From Mesorhizobium sp. YIM 152430 (GTDB lineage: Bacteria > Pseudomonadota > Alphaproteobacteria > Rhizobiales > Rhizobiaceae): a stretch of DNA of 64,000 nucleotides. Where the stretch lies: contig NZ_JARGES010000043.1 in the NCBI RefSeq assembly GCF_029210365.1, forward strand, positions 310,001 through 374,000, in the 5' to 3' direction. Shown here piece after piece: positions 27,893 to 38,037 of this stretch. The notes under the pieces are model-generated. The model did no database searches and was not told the origin of the DNA. It saw only the letters and a list, made by a program, of their open reading frames with translations. How positions within the stretch are numbered: the first letter of the stretch is position 1; the number at the start of each line of letters is the position of its first letter. A program made the translations under genes and the position numbers.

Positions 27893-28570
27893 ATGACCCT
27901 CGACATCAAGATCTGCGGCTTGAAGACGGATGCTGCCATCGACGCGGCGCTGGCCGGCGGTGCGTCGCATGTCGGCTTCATCTTCTTCCAGAAGAGCCCG
28001 CGCCATGTGAGCCTCGGCGAAGCCGCGCGGCTTCGAACTCGGGCGAAAGGCAAGGCGATGGCCGTCGCGGTGACGGTCGACGCCGACGATGCCATGCTCG
28101 ACGCGATCGTTTCCGCAATGTCGCCCGACATGCTCCAACTTCACGGCAAGGAGACACCCGCGCGGGTGGCCGAGGTCAAGGCGCGCTTCGGCCTGCCGGT
28201 CATGAAGGCGTTTTCGGTCAGGGATGCCGCCGATCTCGACGCGGTCGCGCCCTATCGCGGCATTGCCGACCGCTTCCTCTTCGACGCCAAGCCGCCAAAG
28301 GGCTCCGACCTGCCTGGCGGCAATGGCGTTTCATTCGACTGGCGGCTTCTCGCCGCCCTTGACCCCAGCCTCGATTACATGCTTTCCGGGGGTCTCAACG
28401 CCGGCAACATCGCCGATGCGCTGCGGCAGGCGAGCCCGCCCGGCATCGACATATCGTCCGGTGTCGAAAGCGCTCCGGGGGTCAAGGACCCGGCGTTGAT
28501 CGCGAAATTCTTCGAGGCGGTGCAGACCGCCCAAGCCGGCCTGCCGGCTCCAAGGGAGTTGACGTCATGA
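27893..28570 (+). CDS. trpF: phosphoribosylanthranilate isomerase
   Basis: A 225-residue TIM-barrel enzyme of tryptophan synthesis (Amadori rearrangement of N-phosphoribosyl anthranilate). It shows KICGLKT at the start with the catalytic cysteine, the [12 protein letters not shown] strand, LQLHGKE, and the C-terminal phosphate site LSGGLNAGN and [14 protein letters not shown]. Its stop overlaps the trpB start (ATGA-type), giving the trpF-trpB-trpA operon usual in Rhizobiales. Confidence 0.97.
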   Translation: MTLDIKICGLKTDAAIDAALAGGASHVGFIFFQKSPRHVSLGEAARLRTRAKGKAMAVAVTVDADDAMLDAIVSAMSPDMLQLHGKETPARVAEVKARFGLPVMKAFSVRDAADLDAVAPYRGIADRFLFDAKPPKGSDLPGGNGVSFDWRLLAALDPSLDYMLSGGLNAGNIADALRQASPPGIDISSGVESAPGVKDPALIAKFFEAVQTAQAGLPAPRELTS

Positions 28571-29787
28571 ACAGTCCTGTTGCGCCCAATTCCTTTCGCA
28601 CCGGACCCGACACCGAAGGCATGTTCGGCATATTCGGCGGCCGTTTCGTCGCCGAGACGCTGATGCCGCTGATCCTCGACCTGGAAGAGCACTGGAAGGC
28701 CGCGCGCACCGACCCGGATTTCAAGGCCGAGCTCGACCACCTGAACACGCATTACACCGGCCGGCCTTCGCCGCTCTATTTCGCAGAGCGCCTGACAGAG
28801 CATCTCGGCGGCGCGAAGATCTACTTCAAGCGCGACGAGCTGAACCACACCGGATCGCACAAGATCAACAATTGCCTCGGCCAGATCCTTCTGGCGCGGC
28901 GCATGGGCAAGACCCGCATCATCGCCGAGACGGGCGCCGGCCAGCACGGCGTCGCGACGGCCACCGTCTGCGCCCGATTCGGCCTGCCCTGCGTCGTCTA
29001 TATGGGCGCGACCGATGTCGAGCGTCAGGCGCCCAACGTCTTCCGCATGAAGCTGCTCGGCGCCGAGGTGATCCCGGTCTCGTCCGGTCACGGCACGCTC
29101 AAGGATGCGATGAACGAAGCCCTTAGAGATTGGGTGACCAATGTCGAGGACACCTATTATCTGATCGGTACCGCCGCCGGGCCGCATCCCTATCCGGAGC
29201 TTGTCAGGGAATTCCAGTCCGTCATCGGCAAGGAATTGCGCGAGCAGATGATGGCGGCCGAAGGGCGTCTGCCCGATCTTCTGGTCGCAGCCGTCGGCGG
29301 CGGCTCGAACGCCATCGGCCTGTTCCATCCTTTCCTCGACGATGCGTCGGTGAAGATCGTCGGCGTCGAGGCCGGCGGCAAGGGACTCGACGGCGAGGAG
29401 CATTGCGCCTCGCTGACCGCCGGCGCGCCCGGCGTGCTGCATGGCAACCGAACCTATCTGCTACAGAACGAGGACGGCCAGATCAAGGACGGACACTCGA
29501 TCTCGGCCGGTCTCGACTATCCGGGCATCGGGCCGGAACACTCTTGGCTGAAAGAGACCAACCGCGTCGAATATGTGCCGATCATGGACGACGAGGCGCT
29601 GGAGGCGTTCCAGCTCCTGACTCGGCTCGAAGGCATCATCCCCGCGCTCGAACCCGCCCACGCGCTGGCCGAAGTCGTCAAGCGCGCGCCGAAGATGGCA
29701 CGAGACCAGATCATCGTCATGAATCTGTGCGGCCGCGGCGACAAGGACATCTTCACCGTCGGCAAGATTTTGGGCATGGGGCTTTAA
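28567..29787 (+). CDS. trpB: tryptophan synthase beta subunit
   Basis: A 406-residue PLP enzyme joining indole and serine. HTGSHKINN contains the PLP lysine (around residue 98), [11 protein letters not shown] is the substrate-binding loop, GGGSNAIG binds PLP phosphate and GRGDKD closes the C-terminus. It acts in complex with TrpA and is transcribed between trpF and trpA. Confidence 0.98.
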   Translation: MNSPVAPNSFRTGPDTEGMFGIFGGRFVAETLMPLILDLEEHWKAARTDPDFKAELDHLNTHYTGRPSPLYFAERLTEHLGGAKIYFKRDELNHTGSHKINNCLGQILLARRMGKTRIIAETGAGQHGVATATVCARFGLPCVVYMGATDVERQAPNVFRMKLLGAEVIPVSSGHGTLKDAMNEALRDWVTNVEDTYYLIGTAAGPHPYPELVREFQSVIGKELREQMMAAEGRLPDLLVAAVGGGSNAIGLFHPFLDDASVKIVGVEAGGKGLDGEEHCASLTAGAPGVLHGNRTYLLQNEDGQIKDGHSISAGLDYPGIGPEHSWLKETNRVEYVPIMDDEALEAFQLLTRLEGIIPALEPAHALAEVVKRAPKMARDQIIVMNLCGRGDKDIFTVGKILGMGL

Positions 29788-29791
29788 TCAT

Positions 29792-30631
29792 ATGACCACC
29801 CGCATCGACCGCCGAATGGCGGATTTGAAGGCCGAAGGCCGTCCCGCTCTCGTCACCTATTTCATGGGCGGCGACCCGGACTACGACACCTCGCTGTCGA
29901 TCATGAGGGCGCTGCCGAAGGCCGGCTCCGACATCATCGAACTCGGGATGCCTTTTTCCGATCCGATGGCCGATGGTCCGGCGATCCAGGCTGCCGGTTT
30001 GCGGGCGCTCAAGGCCGGTCAGACCTTGAAGAAGACGCTGCGGATGGCAGCGGAATTCCGCAGGCAAGACGACGCGACGCCGATCGTCCTGATGGGTTAT
30101 TACAACCCCATCTACATCTACGGCGTCGAGAAGTTCCTGGCCGACGCCAAGGCGTCCGGCATCGACGGGCTGATCGTCGTCGACCTGCCGCCCGAGATGG
30201 ACGGCGAATTGTGCATCCCGGCGCTGAAGGCCGGCATCAACTTCATTCGTCTGGCGACGCCGACGACCGACGACAAGCGCCTGCCCAAGGTGCTCGAGAA
30301 CACGTCCGGCTTCGTCTATTACGTTTCGATGCTGGGCATTACCGGCTCGGCGCTGCCTGACACGACCAAGGTTGCCGGCGCGGTGGCACGCATCAAGGGC
30401 CACACCGATCTGCCGATCTGCGTCGGCTTCGGCGTCAAGACGGCCGAACAGGCGCGCGCGATCGGCGCGTCGGCGGACGGCGTCGTGGTCGGCACGGCGA
30501 TCGTCAACGCGGTCGCCAACGTGCTCGGTCCGAAAGGCGAGAAGACCGCCGATCCGGCGGAAGCCGTCGCGACCCTCGTGTCCGGCCTCGCACAGGGCGT
30601 TCGTTCAGCGCGTCTTGCACAGGCCGTCTGA
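29792..30631 (+). CDS. trpA: tryptophan synthase alpha subunit
   Basis: A 279-residue TIM-barrel enzyme cleaving indole-3-glycerol phosphate to indole. Catalytic residues lie in [14 protein letters not shown] (glutamate near residue 50, aspartate near 61), and [10 protein letters not shown] plus [10 protein letters not shown] form the phosphate site. It lies four bases after trpB. Confidence 0.97.
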   Translation: MTTRIDRRMADLKAEGRPALVTYFMGGDPDYDTSLSIMRALPKAGSDIIELGMPFSDPMADGPAIQAAGLRALKAGQTLKKTLRMAAEFRRQDDATPIVLMGYYNPIYIYGVEKFLADAKASGIDGLIVVDLPPEMDGELCIPALKAGINFIRLATPTTDDKRLPKVLENTSGFVYYVSMLGITGSALPDTTKVAGAVARIKGHTDLPICVGFGVKTAEQARAIGASADGVVVGTAIVNAVANVLGPKGEKTADPAEAVATLVSGLAQGVRSARLAQAV

Positions 30632-30666
30632 CACCCCATTTTCCAGATAGAACGGAAGGCTCCGCG

Positions 30667-31590
30667 ATGAACTGGATCAACAATTACGTCCGTCCCAAGA
30701 TCAACTCGATGCTTGGCCGGCGCGACATGCCCGAAAATCTCTGGATCAAGGATCCTGAGACGGGCGAGATGGTGTTCCACAAGGATCTGGAGAGCAACCA
30801 GTATGTGATCCCGTCGAGCGGGCATCACATGAAGATCTCCGCCAAGGAACGGCTGCGCTATTTCTTCGACGAGGGCCAGTACGAGACGATCGAGAACCCG
30901 AAAGCCGCGATCGATCCGCTGAAGTTCCGCGACGAAAAGCGTTACACGGACCGCCTGCGCGACGCCAAGACGAAGACCGGCATGGAAGACGCCATCGTCA
31001 ACGCCACCGGCACCATCGACGGCCTGCCGATCGTCGCAACCGTGCAGGATTTCGCCTTCATGGGCGGCTCGCTCGGCATGGCTGCGGGCGATGCGATCAT
31101 CCGCGGCTTCGAGACGGCGGTCGAGCAGCAGCGCCCGCTGGTGCTCTTTGCAGCTTCCGGCGGCGCGCGGATGCAGGAAGGCATCCTGTCGCTGATGCAA
31201 CTTGCCCGCACGACGGTCGCGGTCGACCGGCTCAAGGAAGCCGGCCTGCCCTATATCGTCGTCCTCACCAATCCGACGACCGGCGGCGTGACCGCCTCCT
31301 ATGCGATGCTGGGCGACGTCCACATCGCCGAGCCGGGCGCGCTGATCGGCTTCGCCGGCCCGCGCGTCATCGAGCAGACGATCCGCGAGAAGCTGCCGGA
31401 GGGCTTCCAGCGCGCCGAGTACCTGATGGATCACGGCATGGTCGACATGGTCGTCTCGCGGCTGGAACTGAAGGCAACGATCGCCGGCCTGCTCAAAATT
31501 TTGACTCATGCGCCCGCCGCCGACATGCCGGCGCTCGCCGATATGGAGCCGCCGCCGGCCGAGCCCGTCGACAGCCGTGCGCCCGCCTGA
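30667..31590 (+). CDS. accD: acetyl-CoA carboxylase carboxyltransferase beta subunit, zinc-ribbon cysteines absent
   Basis: A 307-residue subunit that transfers carboxyl from biotin to acetyl-CoA in fatty-acid synthesis. The crotonase-type core is complete ([48 protein letters not shown]). In E. coli AccD an N-terminal zinc ribbon has two CxxC pairs; at the matching positions here are D29, T32, I48 and S51, while the surrounding residues still align. All four zinc ligands are therefore missing although the module is kept. It is downstream of trpA and upstream of folC. Confidence 0.96.
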   Translation: MNWINNYVRPKINSMLGRRDMPENLWIKDPETGEMVFHKDLESNQYVIPSSGHHMKISAKERLRYFFDEGQYETIENPKAAIDPLKFRDEKRYTDRLRDAKTKTGMEDAIVNATGTIDGLPIVATVQDFAFMGGSLGMAAGDAIIRGFETAVEQQRPLVLFAASGGARMQEGILSLMQLARTTVAVDRLKEAGLPYIVVLTNPTTGGVTASYAMLGDVHIAEPGALIGFAGPRVIEQTIREKLPEGFQRAEYLMDHGMVDMVVSRLELKATIAGLLKILTHAPAADMPALADMEPPPAEPVDSRAPA

Positions 31591-31612
31591 TCCTCCGGTC
31601 CGGACACCTGCC

Positions 31613-32944
31613 ATGACCCTTTTGACCGCCGGGCAGCAGATCGAGCGGCTGATGTCGCTTCATCCGAAGGGCTTCGACCTGTCGCTGGAGCGCATCCGGC
31701 GGCTGCTTGAACGACTGGACAACCCGCAGGACCGTCTGCCACCTGTGATCCACATCGCCGGCACCAATGGCAAGGGTTCGGCAGCGGCTTTCTCGCGCGC
31801 GCTGATCGAGGCAGCGGGACGGCTCGTCCATGTCCATACGTCGCCGCATCTGGTGCGTTGGCACGAGCGATATCGCCTGGGCGAGGCGGGCGGCGGCCAG
31901 TTCGTCGACGACGCCGTGTTCGCAGATGCCATCGCCCGCGTGGCCGACGCCAATCGGGGCGAGACGATCACGGTCTTCGAAATCCTCACCGCGGTGGGCT
32001 TCGTTCTTTTTTCCGAGCACCCGGCCGACGCGGCCGTGCTCGAAGTCGGCCTCGGCGGCCGCTTTGATGCGACCAATGTGATCGCGCGACCGGCCGTCTC
32101 GGTCATCATGCCGATCTCGCTCGACCACGAAGCCTATCTCGGCGATCGGGTGGAACTGATCGCGGTCGAGAAAGCCGGTATCATCAAGCGCGGCGCGCCT
32201 GTCGTCATCGGCGCACAGGAGCATGACGCCGCGCGCGACGTCCTCGTCGACACCGCCGAACGGCTCAGTTGCCCCGTTCTGGTCTATGGCCAGGATTTCA
32301 TCGCCTATGAGGAAAACGGCCGGATGATCTACCAGGACGAGGGCGGTCTTCTCGACCTGACGCCGCCACGCCTCGCCGGCCGCCACCAGTTCGCCAATGC
32401 CGCAACCGCCATCGCGGCCGTCAAGGCCGCCGGTTTCGACGGATCGCTGCGCGTCGCCGACCGCGCGATGAAGAAGGTCGAATGGGCGGGGCGGATGCAG
32501 AAGCTGACCGACGGACACCTCGTCGAGCTTGCTCCTGCCGGGGCTGAAATCTGGCTCGACGGCGGGCACAATCCCGGCGCCGGGACGGTGATCGCCGAAG
32601 CCATGGCGGAGCAGGAGGAAAAACGGCCGCGGCCGCTCTTCCTGATCGCCGGCATGATCAACACCAAGGACCAGTCGGGTTATTTTGGCGCGTTCCACGG
32701 CATGGCGCGGCACGTCTTCACCGTACCGGTGGCGCATTCGGATGCGGGCGTCCCGAACGACGAACTCGCCGCCCGCGCCATGGAGGCGGGGCTGTCGGCC
32801 GAGCCGGTATCGTCGGTGGAAAGCGCGCTCAGGCTTCTGGGCGAGACCTGGAACGGGCTTGAAATCCCGCCGCGCATCCTGATCTGCGGCTCGCTTTATC
32901 TGGCGGGCGAAGTTCTGGAGAGAAACGGCACCCCCCCGCGCTGA
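31613..32944 (+). CDS. folC: bifunctional dihydrofolate synthase/folylpolyglutamate synthase
   Basis: A 443-residue Mur-ligase-like enzyme that adds glutamate to dihydropteroate and folates. The ATP P-loop is AGTNGKGSAAAF (around residue 49), TSPHL follows, then EVGLGGRFDATNV and the linker/C-terminal ligase domain (LDGGHNPGA). The start at 31613 was preferred over an upstream in-frame codon overlapping accD. It is the last gene of the trpFBA-accD-folC run. Confidence 0.95.
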   Translation: MTLLTAGQQIERLMSLHPKGFDLSLERIRRLLERLDNPQDRLPPVIHIAGTNGKGSAAAFSRALIEAAGRLVHVHTSPHLVRWHERYRLGEAGGGQFVDDAVFADAIARVADANRGETITVFEILTAVGFVLFSEHPADAAVLEVGLGGRFDATNVIARPAVSVIMPISLDHEAYLGDRVELIAVEKAGIIKRGAPVVIGAQEHDAARDVLVDTAERLSCPVLVYGQDFIAYEENGRMIYQDEGGLLDLTPPRLAGRHQFANAATAIAAVKAAGFDGSLRVADRAMKKVEWAGRMQKLTDGHLVELAPAGAEIWLDGGHNPGAGTVIAEAMAEQEEKRPRPLFLIAGMINTKDQSGYFGAFHGMARHVFTVPVAHSDAGVPNDELAARAMEAGLSAEPVSSVESALRLLGETWNGLEIPPRILICGSLYLAGEVLERNGTPPR

Positions 32945-32950
32945 GACGAA

Positions 32951-32976
32951 AAAGCCCGGCACATTGGCCGGGCTCG
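32951..32976 (-). terminator. terminator between convergent folC and trxA
   Basis: The stem AGCCCGGC / GCCGGGCT (32953-32960 with 32967-32974) is followed by TTTTTCG on the minus strand, fitting termination of trxA. It may also stop folC transcription. Confidence 0.85.
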
Positions 32977-32994
32977 GACTTCTGACAGGATCGA

Positions 32995-33315
32995 TCAGAC
33001 GTTGCCGCTGATCCAGGACGACAGCGCAGTCTTGGGCGCCGCGCCGACCTTCATGTCGGCCACTTCGCCGCCCTTGAAGATCATCAGCGTCGGAATCGAG
33101 CGCACGCCGAACTGGGCGGCGAGTTCCGGGTTCTCGTCGATATTGACCTTGGCAATCTTGACCTTCCCGCCCATCTCGCTTGCGATCTCGTCGAGCGCCG
33201 GCGCGATCATCTTGCACGGGCCACACCATTCCGCCCAGAAATCCACGACCACGGGCTCTGCGGCCTGAAGGACGTCTGCCTGAAAATTGTTCTTGTCGAT
33301 CTTGACCGTGGTCAT
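32995..33315 (-). CDS. trxA: thioredoxin
   Basis: A 106-residue thioredoxin with the redox site WCGPCK (around residue 30), the cis-proline segment [11 protein letters not shown], and normal length. It reduces protein disulfides in the cytoplasm. The start [10 protein letters not shown] at 33315 follows AAGGAGACCC; the long upstream frame is not homologous. In many Rhizobiales addA lies just upstream of trxA; here unrelated sequence begins instead. Confidence 0.97.
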   Translation of the reverse strand: MTTVKIDKNNFQADVLQAAEPVVVDFWAEWCGPCKMIAPALDEIASEMGGKVKIAKVNIDENPELAAQFGVRSIPTLMIFKGGEVADMKVGAAPKTALSSWISGNV

Positions 33316-33653
33316 TTGGGTCTCCTTGGAACCATCGTTGGAGCAGATGTGGTGCGGCAGGTAGCCGGCTTCAAGCCGACTGCGCGCACGGAATCGCCCA
33401 ACAAACGTCACAGCACAATTCCGCCGCCCGTTCAAACCGAACCGGCCCGCTTGATCCGATCGCGACAGTTGATTCATCCCAATTGACGCTTCCGGCCAAA
33501 GCGGGATTTCAAGAAGGTGCCTGATACCTCGAGCCCATGCGGACTGGCTCGCACTGGCCTTCGCCAAACCGCGCCTCGCGCAAGATCCGGACGAAGGCAG
33601 ATGCGTCAATCGCTTGTCAGTCCGGGTAAGGTCGCCCCTTGGACGCCGGGCCG
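33316..33653. other. gene-free stretch at the core/accessory junction
   Basis: About 340 bases between trxA and the methyltransferase gene. I see no convincing gene, RNA or repeat, and no addA remnant. Gene order familiar from Rhizobiales stops here. Confidence 0.5.
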
Positions 33654-34703
33654 CTATTCCTTCTTTTCGATGGCGGCATAGAGAACGTTGCGATTTTCAC
33701 CGAAAAACACCTGCACGTCGACGGTGTTGCGATCCACGCTGGCATTGACGATGTTCCACATGTCGGCCTCGGTGCGCAAAAGCAGCACCCAGTCCATGAA
33801 CGTCTCCCTGTATCCGGCGTCAGGATTGCCCTCCGCATAATTTGCAAAGAGGAAGGTGCCCTTCGGCTTCAACATCCGCAGGCATGTCCGCGTGAGCTTG
33901 ATGGCAACGTTATCAGCCAGATAGTCGTAGAGGCCCGAAGCATAGATGAAATCAAACTCGCCAAGCTTGGCGCTTCTGGTGAGCATGGTTCGCACCGATC
34001 CGTCCACGGCCTGGACCGCGGTGCCGGCGAAGTCGCGCGAGATCAGTCCGACGCTCTGCGGATCCTGGTCGAGGGCAACCCACCGCTTGAGGCGGCCATC
34101 CCGCAAGGCGAGCGAATTGTTGGCCTCGCGCAGATGACCGGCGGCGATCGCCAAAATCTCCGTTTCAGAGCCCTTCTTGTCCGCGATCTCGTCGACATAG
34201 CGTGTCAAGAGGTCGCGCCGCTCACGGGCTGCCAGGCAGGACGGCACGTTCTGGGTATGGCTGTAAAGCGCCTTCCCGAGTTCCGACGCGTTCACGACGT
34301 CCTGGGCAACGTGCGGGTCACAATAGATGTAGTCCAGGAGCTGGGCGTCACCGGAATAGCCTCGCGGCTTTTCGAACGACCAGCGCGTGAGGGGGTCTTC
34401 GAGAAAATAGGCCATGATCGGGTGATCGTGAACCACCGGTATCAGCGCGTGCCAGATGTCGGGATGAACCTTGGATCGCATTTCATTGAGCCGCGACATG
34501 AGCCGGGAGATGATCGCCGCCGGGTCACGTGCTTGTTCAATCTGCTGATGTGTCATGGTCAAGATGAGCCCGAGTTCGGCGCGGGCGATTTCGAACGCAT
34601 CGCCGGAATACTCAGACCTTCTTCGGCGGAGATTGGCGGTGATCGATTCGGCGGTAATCAGACTTTCGCCATCCAAGACAGTTTTCACCCCGACACTCCC
34701 CAT
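33654..34703 (-). CDS. class I SAM-dependent methyltransferase, PhcB-like
   Basis: A 349-residue protein. The N-terminal half is helical and contains [24 protein letters not shown], a motif typical of proteins annotated as extracellular-factor (3-hydroxypalmitate methyl ester) biosynthesis enzymes. The C-terminal half is a methyltransferase fold: [12 protein letters not shown] (motif I, degenerate), [10 protein letters not shown] (motif II) and [13 protein letters not shown]. It diverges from a GGDEF-EAL gene 260 bases away, a plausible signalling pair. The functional assignment to a fatty-acid methyl-ester signal is inference. Confidence 0.65.
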   Translation of the reverse strand: MGSVGVKTVLDGESLITAESITANLRRRRSEYSGDAFEIARAELGLILTMTHQQIEQARDPAAIISRLMSRLNEMRSKVHPDIWHALIPVVHDHPIMAYFLEDPLTRWSFEKPRGYSGDAQLLDYIYCDPHVAQDVVNASELGKALYSHTQNVPSCLAARERRDLLTRYVDEIADKKGSETEILAIAAGHLREANNSLALRDGRLKRWVALDQDPQSVGLISRDFAGTAVQAVDGSVRTMLTRSAKLGEFDFIYASGLYDYLADNVAIKLTRTCLRMLKPKGTFLFANYAEGNPDAGYRETFMDWVLLLRTEADMWNIVNASVDRNTVDVQVFFGENRNVLYAAIEKKE

Positions 34704-34964
34704 TTCGATTTAAATCGATATTACGTAAAATACCTCTCTTGCCAAGGGCCGCTTGCAATTGAGCGATTTCGCTAGGGCTCTGTAAAGCATGGCGACGTTT
34801 CGACCCTGACGCGACGAATTTTAGACCGCGGTTAAAGAAAATTAGTTGACGCCACGCTATCGTGGCAGTCGGCGCGGCGTGTCGCGTTTGAATGATCTGG
34901 TGCTGCAGGAGCAGTTATGGAAACGGTCTGCTAGTTGGCGAGCCCTCCGGGAAGGAACTTAAAA

Positions 34965-36974
34965 ATGGCGCTTGAAGGCGTGCCCTCGTCATGGGCAAAC
35001 ATGAAAGTTCTGGACCAGTCCGGAGCGCGCATCGAGCGAAGCATCGCCGAACTGCGCCATCTGTTCCGCCAAGACGCCCAGGCCACCCGACGGAGGGATG
35101 CAAGGCCGGGGCTTTGGATCGCCGTCGTGATCTACTGGCTTTTCTCCTTCACGGATCTGCTGCTGGTCCCTGACGTCGCATTTCAGACGATCCAGGCTCG
35201 CCTTGCCGTCGGGGTCGCCGCACTTGCAGTTCTCGAAATCCAGCTTCGCCTGCAAGCCGAAACGAAATGGATAGACGTCACATGCGCGGCCGCCATCGTG
35301 TTCGGCTATCTTGGATGGTTGTGGCCGACGATGACCAGTGCGCATACCGAGAGCGCATCATATTATATGGTCTTCGGCACGATCTTCATGATGAGTGCAA
35401 ACCTATTTTTCACTTTCGATATTAAATTCTCGATTGTAACGTCAACTTTTATATTGTCCGTACTTTTTATTGTAAATTATTATTTCCCTTCGCCCGATAC
35501 GTACAAACTTGTGTTTGCAAATTTCTACGTTTCCTGCTTTGCGTTCACATCATACGTGAACTGGAAGCTCAACAAGGAACGCTACAACGTCTTTCTGAAT
35601 GCGCTTGAGGCCGCGACGCAGCACAAGGAAGCTACCGAACGCGGGCACGCATTGCTGAGACTGTCGAGAACCGATCCGCTGACCGGCCTCGAGAATCGGC
35701 GAGCGATTGACGAAAAGCTGCGGCAATACTGGAACGATTGGCACAATTCAGGCCATCGTTTCGCAGCGATGCTCATTGATGTGGATTTCTTCAAGGGCTT
35801 CAACGATTTCTACGGGCATCAGGACGGCGATCGATGCCTGGTCATCGTCGCCAGCGCCCTTGCCGATCTGGTCAAGCAGCACAATGGCTCGATCGGACGC
35901 TACGGTGGAGAGGAGTTCATCGTCCTGTCGCGCTTGCCAGACGACGAGCAGACCATGGCTCTGGCAGACGCTATCCGTGCCACGGTAGAAGGTCTTGCAC
36001 TCCCCCACGACCAACGAAAAGACGGAACCCCGGTCGTGACCGTAAGCGTCGGCGTCGGGGTCACGCGGGAACACAGCGGCGCCAAGCTGGAGAGGATCAT
36101 CCACGAGGCCGATCGCGCATTGTATCTGGCAAAGGCAAGCGGTCGAAATTGCGTCTGGCTGTTCGACCCGTGCGATCCTCAAAGCAGCGACGAGCGCGAG
36201 AATATTGCGGCGCTGCTCAAGATCGCGATTTCACAGAGCCTTGTTTCCCTGGTCTACCAGCCCATCCAGAACATCGCCTCCGGTCGGATCGAAGCCGCCG
36301 AAGCCTTGATGCGCCTCAAAATGCTGGACGGCACGCCGATCCCGCCGAATGTGTTCATTCCTGTCGCCGAACAGACAGGTGCAATCTTGAAGCTTGGTCG
36401 CTGGGCAATAAAGACGGTCTGCACCGAGTTGCTGGCGCATGATCATCTCGCCGTCGTCAGCGTCAACGTCTCGCCTATCCAGCTCAAGGCGCCTGGCTTT
36501 GCTGCTTCCGTTGCCGCCATTTTGGCCGAGACGGGTGTTTCCGGCAGTCGATTGGCATTCGAGATCACAGAAGGCCTGGAGATGGAGATCCATTCGGACG
36601 TGCTCCGCTGCATCGCCGATCTGAGGCGATTGGGCATCCGGATATGGCTCGACGACTTTGGAACGGGGTTTGCGGGGCTTTCATGGCTTCGTCTGATCGA
36701 ATTCGATCTGGTGAAGATCGATCGCTCGTTCCTTCACGACTGCGGTTCTCCGAAAGGCAAAATGATGCTGCAAGACATCATATCGCTGATCAGGAACCGT
36801 GGGCACAGCATATTGATCGAAGGAGTTGAGACGAACGAACAAAAGACATTCGCTCGTGAACTTGGCATAGACATGGTCCAAGGTTTCGATATCGGCCGCC
36901 CGGTTCCTGCCGCCGAATTCCTGTCGCGATGGACGGCCTGCGAGCGCATCTTCCCAATCGCCAAGAGAGCTTGA
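34965..36974 (+). CDS. membrane GGDEF-EAL cyclic-di-GMP protein
   Basis: A 669-residue protein. About five or six membrane segments lie at residues 50-200, then a GGDEF domain with DPLTGLENRR and the active-site RYGGEEF (near 318), and an EAL domain with EALMRLK, FEITEG, DDFGTGF, KIDRSF and EGVET, the residues needed for phosphodiesterase activity. No RxxD inhibitory site precedes GGEEF. Both cyclase and hydrolase activity look possible. The ATG at 34965 follows GAAGGAAC. Bases 35395-35500, coding membrane segments, are markedly AT-rich. Confidence 0.9.
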   Translation: MALEGVPSSWANMKVLDQSGARIERSIAELRHLFRQDAQATRRRDARPGLWIAVVIYWLFSFTDLLLVPDVAFQTIQARLAVGVAALAVLEIQLRLQAETKWIDVTCAAAIVFGYLGWLWPTMTSAHTESASYYMVFGTIFMMSANLFFTFDIKFSIVTSTFILSVLFIVNYYFPSPDTYKLVFANFYVSCFAFTSYVNWKLNKERYNVFLNALEAATQHKEATERGHALLRLSRTDPLTGLENRRAIDEKLRQYWNDWHNSGHRFAAMLIDVDFFKGFNDFYGHQDGDRCLVIVASALADLVKQHNGSIGRYGGEEFIVLSRLPDDEQTMALADAIRATVEGLALPHDQRKDGTPVVTVSVGVGVTREHSGAKLERIIHEADRALYLAKASGRNCVWLFDPCDPQSSDERENIAALLKIAISQSLVSLVYQPIQNIASGRIEAAEALMRLKMLDGTPIPPNVFIPVAEQTGAILKLGRWAIKTVCTELLAHDHLAVVSVNVSPIQLKAPGFAASVAAILAETGVSGSRLAFEITEGLEMEIHSDVLRCIADLRRLGIRIWLDDFGTGFAGLSWLRLIEFDLVKIDRSFLHDCGSPKGKMMLQDIISLIRNRGHSILIEGVETNEQKTFARELGIDMVQGFDIGRPVPAAEFLSRWTACERIFPIAKRA

Positions 36975-37135
36975 TGCCGGCAAACCGTTGACGGAACCCG
37001 CCTTCTGACCGTGTCATGGCAATACCGCACCGCTTCGGACGCTCGGCAACGAAAAAGCCTTCAAATCCGGGTTCTTTGCGGCTGAGCAGCACCTGTCGAT
37101 GCGATTGGCGGTGGTTTGCCCTTGGATAGCTGTCC

Positions 37136-37519
37136 TTGTTGATCGTCAGCACGCCGGACGCTACGGTTGAAGCCTTCCTGCTGGCATCGTTGCGTCGGTC
37201 GTTGGAGAACCTCTTGGAAACGATCGAAATCCTATCGAGGCTGCGCAAGAAATTTATCGAGCGGTGCGCCGAGCAGCGGGGCCAGATTGCTTTGGCCGCG
37301 ACGGCCTGGCAGGTTGATGGGGATATTGCGGCGCGAACCGAACTGCTGCGCCTTGTGCACGGGCTCGCCGGCGCCGGCGGCACATTCGGTTTCGATCGGC
37401 TGAGCCGTATTGCCGCCGATGCGGAAGCTGCGCTGGAAACGCCGGGCGCATGTTCTCCAGCCTCTGCGATTGCCGATCTTCTGGCGGAGATCGACTCCAT
37501 CGCCGCCGACCGCGAATGA
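37136..37519 (+). CDS. small Hpt-like (histidine phosphotransfer) protein
   Basis: A 127-residue helical protein. LLRLVHGLAGAGGTFGFDRLSR (around residues 70-91) matches the Hpt motif, the histidine of VHGLAGAGG being the likely phosphate acceptor. No ATG is available: a stop lies just upstream and translation would begin at TTG (37136 or 37139), without a clear ribosome binding site. It is either a small phosphorelay protein near the GGDEF-EAL gene or the surviving end of a larger one. Confidence 0.5.
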   Translation: MLIVSTPDATVEAFLLASLRRSLENLLETIEILSRLRKKFIERCAEQRGQIALAATAWQVDGDIAARTELLRLVHGLAGAGGTFGFDRLSRIAADAEAALETPGACSPASAIADLLAEIDSIAADRE

Positions 37520-37533
37520 CGGGTTAGAGTCTT

Positions 37534-37791
37534 TCACGATTTGTCGGAAGCGTATCCGGCGTTTGCGAAGTCGTTTTCGCACTCGCCGGGTCTGATTGTC
37601 GCAAAGAGGTGGCCGATGTGTCGCCAGGTCTCCTCAATTGTGCGCTTCTGGGCCTGTCGCCTCCAGTGCTTGACCTTCGCGAAGGCTTGTTCGATGGGGT
37701 CGAGGTCGGGCGAGTAGGCCGGCAGGGACCAGATCCTGGGCTTCGACCAGACGCGGTCATATAGCTGTTGGCGGGTGAAGCGGTGTTCCAT
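37534..37791 (-). pseudogene. IS630-family transposase fragment fused to a foreign gene start
   Basis: The 85-residue frame begins with about 18 residues (FTRQQLYDRVWSKP) that resemble the start of an unrelated hypothetical protein family. It then switches to the C-terminal part of an IS630 transposase: LPAYSPDLDPIEQAFAKVKHW carries the final catalytic glutamate region, and ANAGY is near the end. All upstream transposase sequence is missing. It looks like an insertion scar that truncated a host gene. The preceding 170 bases hold another short open frame of unclear status, also broken at the junction. Confidence 0.7.
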
Positions 37792-37990
37792 GCCATCAAC
37801 GCGTGGTCTGACGGCTCCAGTTGCAAGGGAGTGCGATCGGCGGCCATCTCAGAGCCCCCAAAAGATGACTCAACGAACTCGTAACACTCTGTAATCGCTT
37901 GCCGAATTTTCATAATCTGATTCCGGGCGTCTACATTATCTCCATCAATATGCCTCAAATCGGGCCCGCCGGCGGTTTCGGAAGTGCAAA

Positions 37991-38016
37991 CAAAAAAGCC
38001 CGGCTAGGCCGGGCTT
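37991..38016 (-). terminator. terminator of the tnsABC-tniQ operon
   Basis: The stem AAGCCCGGC / GCCGGGCTT (37996-38004 with 38008-38016), 3-base loop, is followed on the minus strand by TTTTTTG. It lies 22 bases past the tniQ stop. Confidence 0.85.
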
Positions 38017-38037
38017 CCCATTGTATCGCAGAATTCT

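Noticed and set aside
31493-33229. 578-codon minus-strand frame opposite folC
   Set aside because: Shadow of folC continuing past its end; sequence is arginine/aspartate-rich without motifs.
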